Part shown: in pieces, positions 10,030 to 21,699 of the stretch
How the letters are laid out: each line of letters begins with the position of its first letter
Position numbering within the stretch: the stretch's first letter is position 1
NCBI GenBank assembly: GCA_019188255.1
Contig: JAETXT010000001.1
Location: forward strand, 7,440,001-7,504,000
Length of the DNA: 64,000 nucleotides
Direction: 5' to 3'
DNA from: Verticillium longisporum
Taxonomy: Eukaryota; Ascomycota; Sordariomycetes; Glomerellales; Plectosphaerellaceae
Translations under genes and position numbers: made by a program
The notes under the pieces: model-generated
Database searches by the model: none
Seen by the model: only the letters and a program-made list of their open reading frames with translations
What the model was told of the DNA's origin: nothing

Positions 10030-12664
10030 ATGTTCCAATCCGAGTCTCCTTCCAACTCAAGACGCCGAACCCGTAGTTCTAGTCCCCACAATCATATACG
10101 GCCTCGAAAACGACAGCGGCAGAGCCGACAGGGCAAGTTCAACCCGCCGTTACTTGTGACTCGGCCACCCTCGGCGAGCAGCATAGCAACGAATATCGGC
10201 CAATACTACGGAATCGACGACGAAGATGCGCTCGGAAATTTCTTTCCATCTTACCCAGAAACATTTACGACAGCTCCATGGCCGCACGGATCGCGTGGCC
10301 TTCACGAGCCGCCATGGGAGCTCCGTTTCGATCGCGAGGTGCTCCTCTCAAACGATTTCCCGTCCGCAGGAAAGCCGTCCTTACGAGTGAGGATCCCTAT
10401 CCCAGGACCAGAAACCGACCCGCCGTCTTCCTCGCCACTTCAATCAGCACAACAGCAGCAATCGTCACCCACACGGGCCGAGTTTCAGTCTGCACTGAAG
10501 CTAGTACGAGAAGTGATTGGGACGGAGCGGAGGCTTACGCTCGAGCTCGCTCGGTCATACGAACGAGTACGTCAATGGCGTGAGAGATGGGGCTACTCAC
10601 CACTCAGCTCAGATGCGTTGGAATCGCCTCCTCCCTACTCACCGCCCCGAGAGCTGTCCGCCCAAGCTCCATCCCCTCAAGAGATGCGATCATCTCCTCG
10701 TATGTCTTCGTCACCCGACCCAGACCCGATCCCGACCCCGCCGATCTCAGGCGACCCAAAGCCGACAGCCGAAGCTTTGTTCGACGTGGTAAACACCTTT
10801 GCGAAAGAAAATGGCTTTGGCATCGTCCGACGACATGCCTATTCCTACAATGGTCGGAGGATTAGGTACTCTTTCCAATGTGACCGATACGGAGAACCAT
10901 GGCCGAGTAGAGGTACAGGGCTTCGGCTACGCAAGTCCCGAAAGTGTGGATGCAAGTGGATGGTCATTGCTGAAGCTCTAGAAGAGGGCAAGTGGCTCCT
11001 AAGACAACACCCAAACCTGGAACACTGTCAACACAATCATGGACGTAGTATTAGGCCCTCTGCGCACCCTTCCCACAGACGACTCACTACACCCATCAGG
11101 GCTACCATCAAGTCGACGAGCCGTCGGGTCGGTATCCGAGCCCGTGACGTACGGGCTGTGGTCCAAGACCAACATCCCGAGTCAATCTTGACACAGAGGG
11201 ACATCTACAACGCCCGAGCTCTCATCAACCGAGACAAGCTAAATGACTATGCTCCAACCGCCGCGTTAATTAAGCTGTTTGACGAGATGGGAATTCCCTA
11301 TCTCGTGAAGTGGGCGGACGATGAGCAGCCCGTCTCGTTGGCCTTGTCTGGACATTTCCGTACTGCCTCCAGATGTGGAAGCGGTTCCCCGAGGTGATCA
11401 GCTTTGACAACACATACAACACCAACCGCTTCAAGCTTCCCTTATTCCAAGCGACGGGGCAGACATGCCTTGGCTCCGTCTTCAATGCGGCTTTCGGTCT
11501 GATTGACAACGAGAGACGGGAGGGGTTTCAGTTCCTCTCCGAGAGTATTCGACAGCTCTCAGAGCAGCACTCTATTCGCAAACCGGACGTTATTATTACC
11601 GCCTTGACGATCAGATGAAGGCAGCCCTGAATGATCAGTTCCCTGATGCACAGCAGCTGCTGTGCATCCACCACATCAATTCTAACGTCTTGCTCAAGTC
11701 CAAGCAGAAGTGGGCCAAGGGCCACAGCAGCAGTTCCGACAGCAGCGGCGGAGAAGATTCTGCTCCACAGGCACAGGCTGAGCTAAGCCCCCAAGACCGA
11801 CAGTTGGTCCACGCCCCGACGGCGGCGGTCATCCCTCATAGCTATCGAGGGGTCCTCATGATGTGGAAGCTCGTCATGTTTGCGGAGACTGAGGAGGCTC
11901 ATGAGAAGGCGTGGAGAAACCTCTGCAATGAGTTTGATGACCAGCGAGTTATCCTGCGGTATCTCCATGGAACTTATATGCCTGTAAGGGCGCAGTGGGC
12001 GCGCTGCTTCATTCGCAAGTATCGTAACTTCGGCGTCTGCGTCACCTCTGGTACAGAAGCAAGCAACAAAAACATCAAGAGCTATCTCCTGAATGATATG
12101 AGCCACCTCTATCGGCTCATGGAGGCTATGCAGGACATGATGGGGGACCAGGAGCGAGATTTCAACGACGCTTGCGCAGCGGACGAGGTACTCACCGCGC
12201 GAGAGTACATTGGGCCCAGCTCGGAGTATCTCGGCGAACTCCGGACAGCGCTCTCTTCGAAGGGCCTTGGATTGATTAACAAACAATACCGGCTAGCAAG
12301 GAAAGCAATGCCGACGGGGAAGAATCCGTTCCCTGAATCCCTCGGGGACTGCAGTGGGGACTGCTCGTTGTCGATCGAGCTTGGAATTCCCTGCCGCCAC
12401 AGGATCTACTCAAAGCTGAACAGTGGTACGCCTTTCACCAAATGGGACGTCCATCCTCGGTGGCGCCTACGAGAAGCATCTTCTCGAGGTCCATATCCAC
12501 GAATCCTCGACCATAAGATCGCCACTGCTCTCCGTGGCAGACCTAAGAACGCCAGGCAGGCCATTCCATCAAGGCTAGCCATCGAGACTGGTAGTCAGCC
12601 GATTGGTCAACCGGTCGGCCAGGGCCCCCGTGCCGTTGGCGAGGTCGTCCACCGGGCAGTTTGA
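10030..12664 (+). pseudogene. MULE transposase (FAR1-like, MULE and SWIM domains), frameshifted
   Basis: The first ATG is at 10030, although the frame is open from 9964. A long Pro/Ser-rich N-terminus is followed by a FAR1-type zinc domain (KENGFGIVRRHAYS, KCGCKWMV, LEHCQHNH). The MULE catalytic domain then continues in two other frames: 11373-11618 holds VISFDNTYNTNRFKLPL and GSVFNAAFGLIDNE, and 11615-12664 holds LLCIHHINSNV and FGVCVTSGTEASNKNIK. A SWIM-type zinc motif (C-x3-C-x10-C-R-H, ending GIPCRHRIYS) is near 12350-12410. Single-base length errors lie near 11340-11365 and 11600-11612; the second destroys the conserved TDFD-type Asp motif just before DDQMKAAL. Codons around the breaks are otherwise conserved, so inactivation looks recent, or sequencing error is possible. 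The gene would encode a nuclear cut-and-paste transposase. Confidence 0.8.
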
Positions 12665-13100
12665 ACGGGTCGACTCGGGCCAGAATGGAACTTGGGGCGA
12701 GCCGAGAGGCCAGTGGCCAAGCCGATGTCTCGAACCAGCGCCAGTTACGCAGCCAGTCGACCCAGCTAGGGGTGGGAAGAACCACAGGAGTTCGGGCCAG
12801 TGGGCGTAGGACGCAGCCCAGCATTCGGAGACGGCGGAGTCAATGGGAGCTGGCTGATGGCGAAGAGGAGATTCTTCCTTCCATAGTCGTAAGGGGAGAC
12901 GCAGATAGCTTTTGTTAATGAAGAAGCCCTTGAATACCCTGTACCGAATGCAATACTTCTTTTTGACGCCTGGTATAAAGGGTTAGTGTTGGCCGGCTGC
13001 GTTTGCGCTCACGAAATCTAGGCTGTTAAGAGAGCTGGCTTCACCGCCTTTGCTTAGAAGTATTTATGGATCTGGAAAATTTGGCCCAATCAAGTGTTAT

Positions 13101-13164
13101 AAAAAGTCATGCCCCCTAAGGGTCATGCCCGCGTATCAATTCGTCATGCCCCCTATCAATTGCC
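13101..13164 (-). repeat. MULE terminal inverted repeat, right
   Basis: This is the inverted copy of 9790-9853. Confidence 0.85.
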
Positions 13165-13381
13165 TTCTTGGGATGCCGTACCCAGATTCACGTGATTTGA
13201 TCGTTCCGTCGCCTCAACCCACCTACTCCGCTTGCTCGTGCCACATGAACATCAACACCAGCGAGAACGAAATTCTTGAAATCCGAAGCTACCAAAAGCT
13301 CCAGAACACGATCTGAAGGTCAATTGGATAGCCTGCTGCCCGTCGTGAAGCCCATAGCGACGCCGGCACCATGGCGACCCC

Positions 13382-15052
13382 ATGGCCCGAGGAACACCCC
13401 TGGCCAACTCCCTTCCGAGAGCACGCCGCGAAATTGAGCAGATACCTACAGGCAGCACTGAAGTCTATCAACAACGCAAGCGCAAACGGACAACCTATGG
13501 AACCTCAAGAGTCAGAGCCGCGTTCATCGGGGCTCTTACGCTCGTTGCTAAATTACAGAACATCCCCGACCTTGAGAACATCCGCGATGCGATCACAAAC
13601 CTGCACACCGAAACCAAAACCGCCAGCGAGAATGCTATCCAAGCCACGAACAGCCTTCGAGAAGAACTGAACAATGCGAACAAGTCCATACAACAGAACG
13701 CCACCGACATCAAGGAGAACACTGTAGCCGCGAGGGCCGCCAACGCTGCCGCCAAAGAGGCACTAGAGACGAACAAGATGACTCTCAAGATAGTCAGGGA
13801 CGCGAAGACACTTGGGCCGATGAATCCAGGCAACATCGCGCATACATATGCCAGCGTAGCCGCCAGGGGAGGACTAGCAGCAAGCATGCATAACCCACAG
13901 AACCACAGATCGTCGCACGTGCAGACCCTACGTGAGATCATTGTAAACATCAGAGACCCCATCACCATCACCAACCTTAGAGCCATGGGCCCCCGCAGCC
14001 TCAAAGCCCACGTAGACCGCGCCATTGAACAGAGCAACACCGGGAATATTGACAAACTGAAGGCAGCATCGGCCAACCAGCTCAAGAGCGGTGACTTGAG
14101 CATCAAAACAGCCACGACAGCAGACATGGAAGCACTCCGCCAATTCGCTGGGGACTGGGAGCATCGCATCGGCAACGGCGCCACGGTACGGATCCCCACG
14201 TACGGTGTACTAGCACACGGAATACGGACTAGCTCCATGGACATGGACAACTTCGCACAACTGCACGACGAACTACTACAGGACAACAGACCGTTCATCC
14301 CTACCGCGGAGATCAGACACATTACTTGGCTGACCCGATCTGCTCACACGAAGTCTGTGTCCACCATTGTCGTGGAATTCTCCAAGGCGGAGGACGCCAA
14401 CAAGATCATTGACGAAGGCCTCATCTGGCAAGGTGAGGTCTTCCAATGCGAACGATATGACCGACAGTGCCGCTTGAGGCAATGCTTCAGATGCCATAAA
14501 TATAGCCACATAGGAACCCAGTGCAAAGCACCCGTAGCATGCGGCTACTGCGCGCAAGAGCATGCAACCCGAGAGTGTCCCTCCAAGAACGACGCGGCCA
14601 CGGCCCGGGAGTGCGCCGTATGCGACGGCAGCCACGAAGCCTGGCACGGCCGATGCCCTACCAGGACGCGAGAAATGGCCAAAATCAGGGAAGCCTACAA
14701 GTCACGACCAAAGTACCACCCGGAGAACATCTCGATCACACCAACCACGGCAACCGAAAGTCAACCTAGAACGGCGACAGGGATCGGACGACCAGCCCTG
14801 GAATCAGGCCAACCCCAAGGAGCACGGTCGAACCGCAGCAGGTCGCCTGTCAAGAAGGTACAAAAGAGAGCGAACCCAGCAAGCAATTCAAGAAACGACG
14901 AGAACGCCGAAGACACGATCAGAGTCGCCTGCGACGATACGAGGCCAAAGCGCATCATAGTACGACCCCGGCGGGCTCTCGAAGCTATTGACGGCAACAG
15001 TCAGCCGACACACGACAGCAACAGAATGGAGATCGTCGACGACAACGAATGA
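13382..15052 (+). CDS. LINE-A ORF1: gag-like RNA-binding protein with three zinc knuckles
   Basis: This is an intact 556-residue frame. The N-terminal half has long helical, coiled-coil-like segments rich in Asn, Glu and Ala (about residues 50-150). Three zinc knuckles follow around residues 360-420: CFRCHKYSHIGTQC, CGYCAQEHATREC and CAVCDGSHEAWHGRC. The tail is basic and contains an SRSP segment, as expected for RNA binding. It would coat the element RNA and form the ribonucleoprotein needed for retrotransposition. The stop overlaps the ORF2 start by four bases (ATGA, 15049-15052). An alternative ATG at 13371 opens a different short frame. It is well preserved compared with ORF2. Confidence 0.85.
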   Translation: MARGTPLANSLPRARREIEQIPTGSTEVYQQRKRKRTTYGTSRVRAAFIGALTLVAKLQNIPDLENIRDAITNLHTETKTASENAIQATNSLREELNNANKSIQQNATDIKENTVAARAANAAAKEALETNKMTLKIVRDAKTLGPMNPGNIAHTYASVAARGGLAASMHNPQNHRSSHVQTLREIIVNIRDPITITNLRAMGPRSLKAHVDRAIEQSNTGNIDKLKAASANQLKSGDLSIKTATTADMEALRQFAGDWEHRIGNGATVRIPTYGVLAHGIRTSSMDMDNFAQLHDELLQDNRPFIPTAEIRHITWLTRSAHTKSVSTIVVEFSKAEDANKIIDEGLIWQGEVFQCERYDRQCRLRQCFRCHKYSHIGTQCKAPVACGYCAQEHATRECPSKNDAATARECAVCDGSHEAWHGRCPTRTREMAKIREAYKSRPKYHPENISITPTTATESQPRTATGIGRPALESGQPQGARSNRSRSPVKKVQKRANPASNSRNDENAEDTIRVACDDTRPKRIIVRPRRALEAIDGNSQPTHDSNRMEIVDDNE

Positions 15053-18000
15053 TCACACAAAATACGCTCACAATACTACAGTACAATGTCAGAAAATCGA
15101 AAGACACGGTGATGGCTACGCTCCTCCGCGACCCCAGGATCGACAACTACGACATCCTCGCCATCCAGGAACCGTGGAAGAACCCATTCAGCGACACGAC
15201 ACACCATCCAGCAAAGGACCAGTTCCACCTCTGCTATCCCGCTAGCGAGGGTGGAGACCCCGCGAGTATGCTTTTTCGTCAATAAGAGGCTCGACCATTC
15301 AAAGTGGTCTTTTCGTCAAGACGGCAAAGATCTCTGTAGCATCATCCTAGTCATTGGCGACTGCCCGGAAATGCACCTCGCCATACACAACATTTACCAT
15401 CCGACTCAACAGGATGCGACCAGATTAAGGGTCCTGCGCCGACTGAGAGCCGTGCTCGAGGACAATAGACCGCACAACCATTGACCTCTGCCTCACCACC
15501 ATGGCAGTCACCGGTATGCTGATCAAATGCGAGGTAGAAGATGATGTCAACCACGACTCAGATCACCTCCCCATCGTCACTTCCCTTAACCTAGCAGTCA
15601 TGAGGCTGCAACCACAAGAGAGTCGAAATTGGAAGGCAATTGACGAAATCACATTCAAGGAGACCCTCAGACACGCGCTCCCCGGGCTGAAAAGGCACAG
15701 AACGAAAACGAGCCTCGACAGATACGTCGAAGAAATAGTTCAAGCCATCTCCAATGCCACAGACCACGGAGTGCCCACTAAACCCCACTCACCGAGATCA
15801 AGAGCAGGATAGAACGAAGAATGCAACAAGATCCTGGCGAAAACGAAACAACTGAGACGGGCATACAGTTGACAACAGACAGAGGAAAGTTGGCAAGAGT
15901 ATCGCGCAGTAAGGAACCAAAAGGGCCGAGTCATTCAAAAAGCACTCAGGAAAATGCACCGCGAGAAAGTGGAACAAGCAGCAGAATCCCCAACATCGCT
16001 CTGGAAAATCGCCAAATGGGCACGAACAAGACAGAACCAAACCCCAACCGTCACACCAGAAATTCAAAACCCCACACGACCGAAACGGCGACCACGCCAG
16101 AAGAGAAGGCGGCTCTCTTCAAAGAGACGTTCTTTCCGACGCCCCCAGAAGCCAACCTTGCGGACATGGAGAACGCAGTATACAATGACCAAATTCCGAT
16201 GCCACCAATCGCAGAACAAGAGGTGGACGATGCCATGCAAGAGGCAGCACCGTTCAAAGCAGCAGGGCCTGACGGCATCAACAACAAAGCACTGCAGATA
16301 GCGAAATCACTGGTAACACCCCGCCTGGTCCGAATCTTCAACCAGAACTTGAGGCTCGGGTACTGCCCACAGCACTTCAGAGAGTCCACAACGGTGGTAC
16401 TTCGAAAGCCCGGCAAACCCAATTACACAACACCGAAAGCATATCGACCCACAGCTCTGCTGAACACCATCGGGAAAGTCATGGACGCCATCTTGGCGAA
16501 GAGGCTGAGCTATATGGCTGAGACACATCAACTGTTACCGCAAACGCATATGGGGGAGAAAGCAGAGATCAACAGAACACGCCCTGCACCTCATCATAGA
16601 CAAGGTATACGAGGCATGGAACACCGGAGACGGGAAGGTGGCTAGCCTCCTACTCCTCGATGTATCAGGAGCCTTCGACAACGTCTCCCATAGTCGACTC
16701 CTACACAACCTCAGGAAGAGGAAAATAGACGAGGCAACGGTCAGATGGATAGCCAGCTTCCTCAGCCAACGGTAAACAGAATCCCACAAAGACGGGTTCA
16801 AGTCACAAACCTACACGCTGACCACCGGCATACCCCAGGGCTCGCCTCTGTCGCCGATTCTATACCTCTTTTACAATGCAGATCTTCTCGACAAATGCAA
16901 CCAGCTAGAGAATACGGCAGCCACGGGGTTTATCGACGACATTGCCATACTCTCCTGGGGTGACACAACAGAAGAAGCATGCCTAAAGCTCCAACGGGCG
17001 CTTCAGAAAGCCGAGAACTGGGCCTCGACCCACGCCTCCATCTTCGCACCCGAGAAATTTCAGCTCACCCACTTTACAAGAGCCAGAGCCAGAATCGATG
17101 TGAACAAACCACTGCAGACCAGCTGGGGTGGGATCGCGCCTGAACCGACGTGCAAATACCTCGGCCTCACCATGGACACCACCCTGACATGGAAACAACA
17201 CATTGACGCAACGGAACGTAAAGTGTCGGCCACCATCACAGCACTCAGTAGCCTGGGAAACTCCGCGTGGGGGATGGGAACGAAGGACATGAGAGCGATA
17301 TACGGGGGTGTGGCAGTGCCGCAAATGATGTACGCCTGCTCAGCATGGTCCAACGCCAGCTGGGGAGGCAAAGGGTACACCAAACGAACACTGCAACGAC
17401 TAGAGAGGCTACAGGCCAGAGCTGCAAGAGTAATGAGCGGTGCCTTCAAGGCGACGCCATTACCAGCACTAGACATCGAAATGCACCTCCTCCCGGTGGA
17501 ACAGCAGATCCGCAAACACAACCTACTTTCAATTGCGAGAATGGGCGATACGGTCAGCCCGCAACCGCCCAGAACTCCGCACAGAAGGAAGGAGAAGATA
17601 AGCCCTAGAGGAACTATCAAACAAGAACTTCAGCAAAGACCATCTCCGGACAGCAGACAGCACGAAAAGATCCAACCCTTCGTCGTCCCGCCATGGTGGC
17701 AAGGACCACAGGTGTACATCGAAGATGATATGGAGACAGCCCAAGATGAGCATCGGAGACAGCAACGACGTGAGACAGGCGCGATCCATGTTTACACAGA
17801 CGGAAGCGGAATCAACGGCCGTATCGGCGCAGCAGCAGTGTGCACAACGACCAGCGAAACCAGAACCACATAAATGGGAGCAGACACAACATCGACGGTC
17901 TACGCCGGGGAACTCCAAGGCATCATACTAGCACTCCAGATAGCCCAGGCGGACAAGACAAAAGGCAACAACAGGAGCAAGCTGCTCATCTATACCGACA

Positions 18001-18709
18001 ACCAAGCAGCCATCAGATCATCAGCCAAACCAAAGGGCAAGTCAGGAGCATACTTGCTCGGGGACATAGCTCAAAGGATACAGGAGCTCAACAGTCAAGG
18101 CCTTCCGACGGAAATCCGATGGATACCAGCACACACAGGAATCCAGGGAAATGAAGACGCAGACATAGCAGCAAAGGAGGCCACCGGCTGGCGAGAAAAC
18201 GGGCAGACAGGTCCGACAGCAGACCTACCGGGGGAACTCTACTCCCTCCAATCGACACTCAAGACATGGGCACACAAGGAAGCTAGCAGAGCATGGCAAA
18301 TGAAATGACATCGGAGACGAGAGGCAGGACCTCTTTCCGATACACACCAAAGCCGACCAAGAAGATCTTACAGCTCCACGACGGGCTGATCAAACGACAG
18401 AGCGCCATCCTGATACAGATGCGTACCGAGAAGATTGGCCTTAAGAAGTTCCTCTTCAACCGAAGAGTCCCGGATATCATGGACGACAACTGCCCCTGCC
18501 GAGAAGGACGACAAAAGGTGTCGCACGTCCTACTGCGATGCCGCCGATTCCGACAACTACGACGCCAGGAACTAGGAGCCATTCCAGGACGACACGACCT
18601 CCGGGCCTTGCTGAACAAGCGCCGAGCAGCCGCAAAAGCCATCAGATTCATGGAACAGACCGAGATCCTTGGGCAATTCAGGATCGAGCCTCAACCCAGA
18701 CAAAGCTGA
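15049..18709 (+). pseudogene. LINE-A ORF2: endonuclease, reverse transcriptase, RNase H, broken
   Basis: The domains are scattered over several frames. The AP-type endonuclease starts with ILQYNVRKSK and IQEPW, but the middle that should contain the GDFN catalytic motif is missing between about 15480 and 15485, so the domain is internally deleted. The end motif SDHLP is present. The reverse transcriptase shows [36 protein letters not shown] and the catalytic FIDD (near 16930), with an in-frame stop before TESHKDG (near 16773) and a shift near 16550. RNase H keeps VYTDGSG, GELQGI, IYTDNQAAI and HTGIQGNEDADIA (17790-18180), although a stop (TAA, 17871-17873) lies inside it. A C-terminal zinc motif C-x-C-x8-H-x4-C is near 18493-18540. 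It cannot encode an active enzyme. Confidence 0.85.
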
Positions 18710-19012
18710 GCACTGGGGGAGACTGTAGGTATGCAGAAACGGCACAGGGGGTATCGCGCCCCGACAGAACCTAGAACGCAGTATGAATTAGTAGGAACCG
18801 CGATCTACATGAGGGGTCCAGCCAAATGTAGAGAGAGGTTGAAGAGCAGAAGCGGGGATTTTGGGGACAGCTGGTCGAATGGTTTGGCATTTGGCGAAGT
18901 GGGGTGCTTGGATTCACCTCTGAGCACATCGGCTGTCGGCTAAACCCCGCTTACCGGGCATATCCGCTGACTAAGATAGCGGCCACATCCGTGTAGGAAA
19001 TCAAGTCAAGTC
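18710..19012 (+). repeat. LINE-A 3' region ending in TCAAG repeats
   Basis: It is non-coding and ends AAATCAAGTCAAGTCAAG, a short tandem tail typical of Tad-like LINEs in place of poly(A). A related tail lies at 27049-27087. Confidence 0.6.
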
Positions 19013-19084
19013 AAGCGTCTGTTCGAAAAGAGAGGAAAGGAAGGAGTCAGGCCAGAGTACTGTCAAGATTGAAATCGTTTACTA

Positions 19085-19800
19085 TTTCGTTGAAGTACGG
19101 CATCAAATCGATCGTGGGTGGATTGCGGGACGGCGCGCGACGCGAACTGGTGGATCCCATTCCACGTGGAGCCCCACCTGCAGCCATGGCGACCGAACGC
19201 AACACGATCAATGTCGCGTCGGATGAAGAAGGGAGGAATGGTGTTGAACAGCGACAACTTCGACCACGCAAGCCGAGCAGCAAAGCCATCGAAAATCAAG
19301 CAATCGAGAACACGACCGACGATGTTGTAATCACGACGAGGAAGGCCAGCGGGCGTAATACCCGAGTGGCGGTGGGAGGACGATCGTCAGGGAAAAAGAG
19401 GGACAATTGGACGACGACGCTTGGCGGCAGGCAATGCAGGAACAGATGAAGCAGCACACGAAGCTCCTCAAAGCAGTCCTAGTCAAGTATCAGCTACAGA
19501 TGGGACTGATCGAAGAGCTTCGAAACGAAAACCGAGAACTCAACAAAGGCCTTCTTGCGACCCAGGATGCACTGCGAACCGTCACGGAACAAATGGCAGA
19601 GCAGGCCCGAAGCCTGCGTGAGAGCGTTGAGGAGATGAAGACGACAATCGCAGGGTATGATAGACCCGAAACATCGTACGCAGACGTCGCCAGGATGCCA
19701 TCGGCCAACCAACTCGGCAACAAGAGGATGATGCAGCCGGTCACAATACCACCACCCATCCCGACAGACGCGCTCTACTGCACGATTGACACATCGAGGG
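19085..19800 (+). mobile_element. LINE-B fragment: 5' end and part of ORF1 only
   Basis: It is closely similar to the start of the LINE-B copy at 59960 onward, from TTTCGTTGAAGTACGGCATC through the coding region to CACGATTGACACATCGAGG. Similarity then stops abruptly near 19800. It keeps the 5' end and lacks the 3' end, the opposite of ordinary LINE truncation. It starts about 70 bases after the LINE-A tail. Confidence 0.75.
19186..19800 (+). pseudogene. LINE-B ORF1, N-terminal fragment, frameshifted
   Basis: The ATG at 19186 opens [16 protein letters not shown], matching the ORF1 that starts at 60070. One length change near 19400 shifts the frame, after which [20 protein letters not shown] and the coiled-coil segment (EELRNENRELN) continue up to ALYCTIDTSR. 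The sequence then leaves the family. The zinc knuckles are absent. Confidence 0.75.
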
Positions 19801-20719
19801 CGGAGATCAACTTGGCAGGGACGATAACTCGAATCAGTCTGCTCCAGAACAGTCTGGCTGGAAGCTTCGAGCATCCGCCAGTCCCTCGGCTTTGGCAACT
19901 GGGTCTATCGCAGACACCAGGCAACGGCAGATGACCTTCCGGCAAACACTCCAGCACTTCGAGAAGTATCTTGACGCTGTTCTTCCCGACATCGGGGTTG
20001 ATTACATCACGTGGACCCGGACCTGTGATGGCCTCGAGCCCCCTCTGAAGGCGTCGGCGTCCGTGGCTTCATATCTGTCAGAGGCAAAGGTGCACAGGGC
20101 ATGAGCAAAGGTGCCCCGGGGCCCCAGGGGCCCAAGATGAGACTACTAGGCGTATATAAGGGCCAGAGATGACCTCCCACGAGTGGAAGGCCAGCGATCA
20201 ATTCCAGGCACCCATCTTACCCATATCAGATCTCCTACGCTGGCACTCTCGGCCATACACCTTTGACAGGGGAACAGGTCACGTATATCGTGACAACTAC
20301 ATCTGACGCTCATGAAACGCGAGGAGGACCGGAATCTTGTCCTTCTTCTCTCCTCGCGCTACGTCCTGTATGTAGAGGTGATCCTAGCAGCGTTATTGAT
20401 TGATTTGGATACGAGACCCTCACCCTCAAAGTGGGGAGGCTCAAACTCTGGTTCGCCGTCGAGTCCAAGTCCTCGACATGGCTCCGCCGCCTACCTTCAA
20501 CATCAGCGCAAATGATGTTGTCGAATGAATAGCATGGCATGAGTGAATAGGGATAGGGATTATTCTGTTACACCAGACGGCTATCCTTTCCAGGCCTGAG
20601 TCGCAATTTTCGAGAGTTCGCACTTGGCATCAATGTTGAAGACCCTTACGCATTTTTGGTCACCCCAGTCCCAGCTTCCTGTTGAAGGGCTGACTAGCTT
20701 CTGTCAGCGGCTTGCTCCT
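19801..20719. other. Gene-free stretch
   Basis: A short open frame at 19892-20104 has no recognised motif. A TATATAAGG box lies near 20154 inside a G/C-rich and then promoter-like stretch, but no complete LTR with target duplication could be defined. Confidence 0.4.
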
Positions 20720-21671
20720 CTAATTGCAGGTCAAATCACCAGTCTTCTGATCGAACGAGCAGCGGCTGCCGTCGTAGCGATAAGCAAGCTGAATAGTGAG
20801 GTTAGTCTAGAACATCACTGGAGCCAGACCTCATAGCTCACGTTAATATAGCCTCCCTCGCTATGAGTGTAAAACTGGTTCGGGCCGGCAATGTACATGC
20901 AGTCGTAGCTGGAAAGAAAGAAAAGCAGGTTAGTCAAATTGCCTCGATCCGTCTCAATTGGAGTCTAGATACTTACTCAGTGTGCAACAACCCCAGCTCC
21001 ACCTTGGCCGAGAGCTTCCCGTCGATGCCATTGGGGTTCTGCAAATGATACCCCTTGTTGTAACACGCCACAGCAGGAAACCTCTTCCTGTCCGGGTTAC
21101 GGTTCCACATCTCGTCCGTGGTCTTCTTGGTGAAAGCCTCGCGAACCTAGTACAGCTTAGTATAATAAACATGCTGCTGTGAGCCAGGCGTGGCACAGTC
21201 ATGTTTAAGCTCATCGGCCTTGACCAATATATTTGGGCCTGCGACTTACCTTGGTCCACTCACCAAGGTTCTTTATGGTGTCCGCCCCAATCTCAATAGC
21301 GATCTTGGTGAGGATAGCAGCACCTTTAACGGCGGCGATCCCAATGACTACGGCAGTGGCGCCTGCGCGCTTGTCCAGATGCTGGCTAGCCATACTCATG
21401 TCAAAGTCGCTGGATGCTCTCTATAGATGAGGTTAGGTATTGTTGACCACACGTCACAGATTTGAGCAAACCTGTTCTTGCCCGAGGACAGCACCCTCTG
21501 CAACACGTGGCAAGGAAGCGGCTCGCACGGACAAAGCACAGAGGCTAAGGTGAAGGACGGCGGCGAGTGAGAAGCGTATGGCTGATATCTCAATAGAAAG
21601 TAGTTAGGGATATTGTAATGTGCAAGACCTGTGTGCATTTACTGACTATCAAATCTCCTCTGAGGAAGCAT
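20720..21671 (-). CDS. Small secreted cysteine-containing protein, six exons
   Basis: The proposed exons on the minus strand are 21647-21671, 21472-21581, 21250-21420, 20977-21146, 20842-20908 and 20720-20788. They sum to exactly 204 codons, with GT-AG junctions and conserved phase throughout. The N-terminus has a hydrophobic signal sequence (FSLAAVLHLSLCALSVRAAS). A likely Kex2 site (LDKR) follows, then a mature domain of about 135 residues with four cysteines (ACYNKGY, DYDCMYI, SRCSFD, DLTC) and the segment GGYINLAYRYDG. It resembles a family of fungal small secreted proteins, which I think is catalogued as DUF7888, though I am not sure. Exon 1 is the weakest call: its donor is GTCAGT, and the alternative is a lost ATG just before RFSLAA. 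The role is unknown; an effector or secreted antagonist is possible. Confidence 0.7.
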
Positions 21672-21699
21672 GATGAGGCGAGTTACATTGATTTTATAA

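Larger units (their letters stand above)
9790..13164 (+). mobile_element. MULE (Mutator-like) DNA transposon
   Basis: The left end (9790-9853) and the reverse complement of the right end (13101-13164) are nearly identical over about 64 bases. Both begin GGCAATTGATAGGGGGCATG and contain internal repeats of GGGCATGA-type motifs. The element is 3.37 kb and carries one transposase gene with FAR1-like, MULE and SWIM domains. I could not find the expected 9-bp target duplication in the flanks, so either the insertion is old or one flank has changed. Confidence 0.85.
13165..19012 (+). mobile_element. LINE-A: Tad1-like non-LTR retrotransposon, decayed
   Basis: It contains a complete gag-like ORF1 (13382-15052), a broken endonuclease-reverse transcriptase-RNase H ORF2 (15049-18709) and a 300-base 3' region ending in short TCAAG repeats near 18990-19012. 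The order of domains and the RNase H after the reverse transcriptase fit the Tad1/I-like LINEs of filamentous fungi. The exact 5' end is uncertain; it directly follows the right end of the MULE. No target duplication was identified. Confidence 0.75.

Noticed and set aside
13495..14322. A 275-codon minus-strand open frame opposite LINE-A ORF1
   Set aside because: It is the antisense shadow of an intact gag-like gene with zinc knuckles.
20076..20295. A possible LTR from TGTCAGAGG to TCGTGACA with a TATATAAGG box inside
   Set aside because: The ends look LTR-like, but flanks ATATC and ACTAC are not a target duplication and no second copy is in the window.
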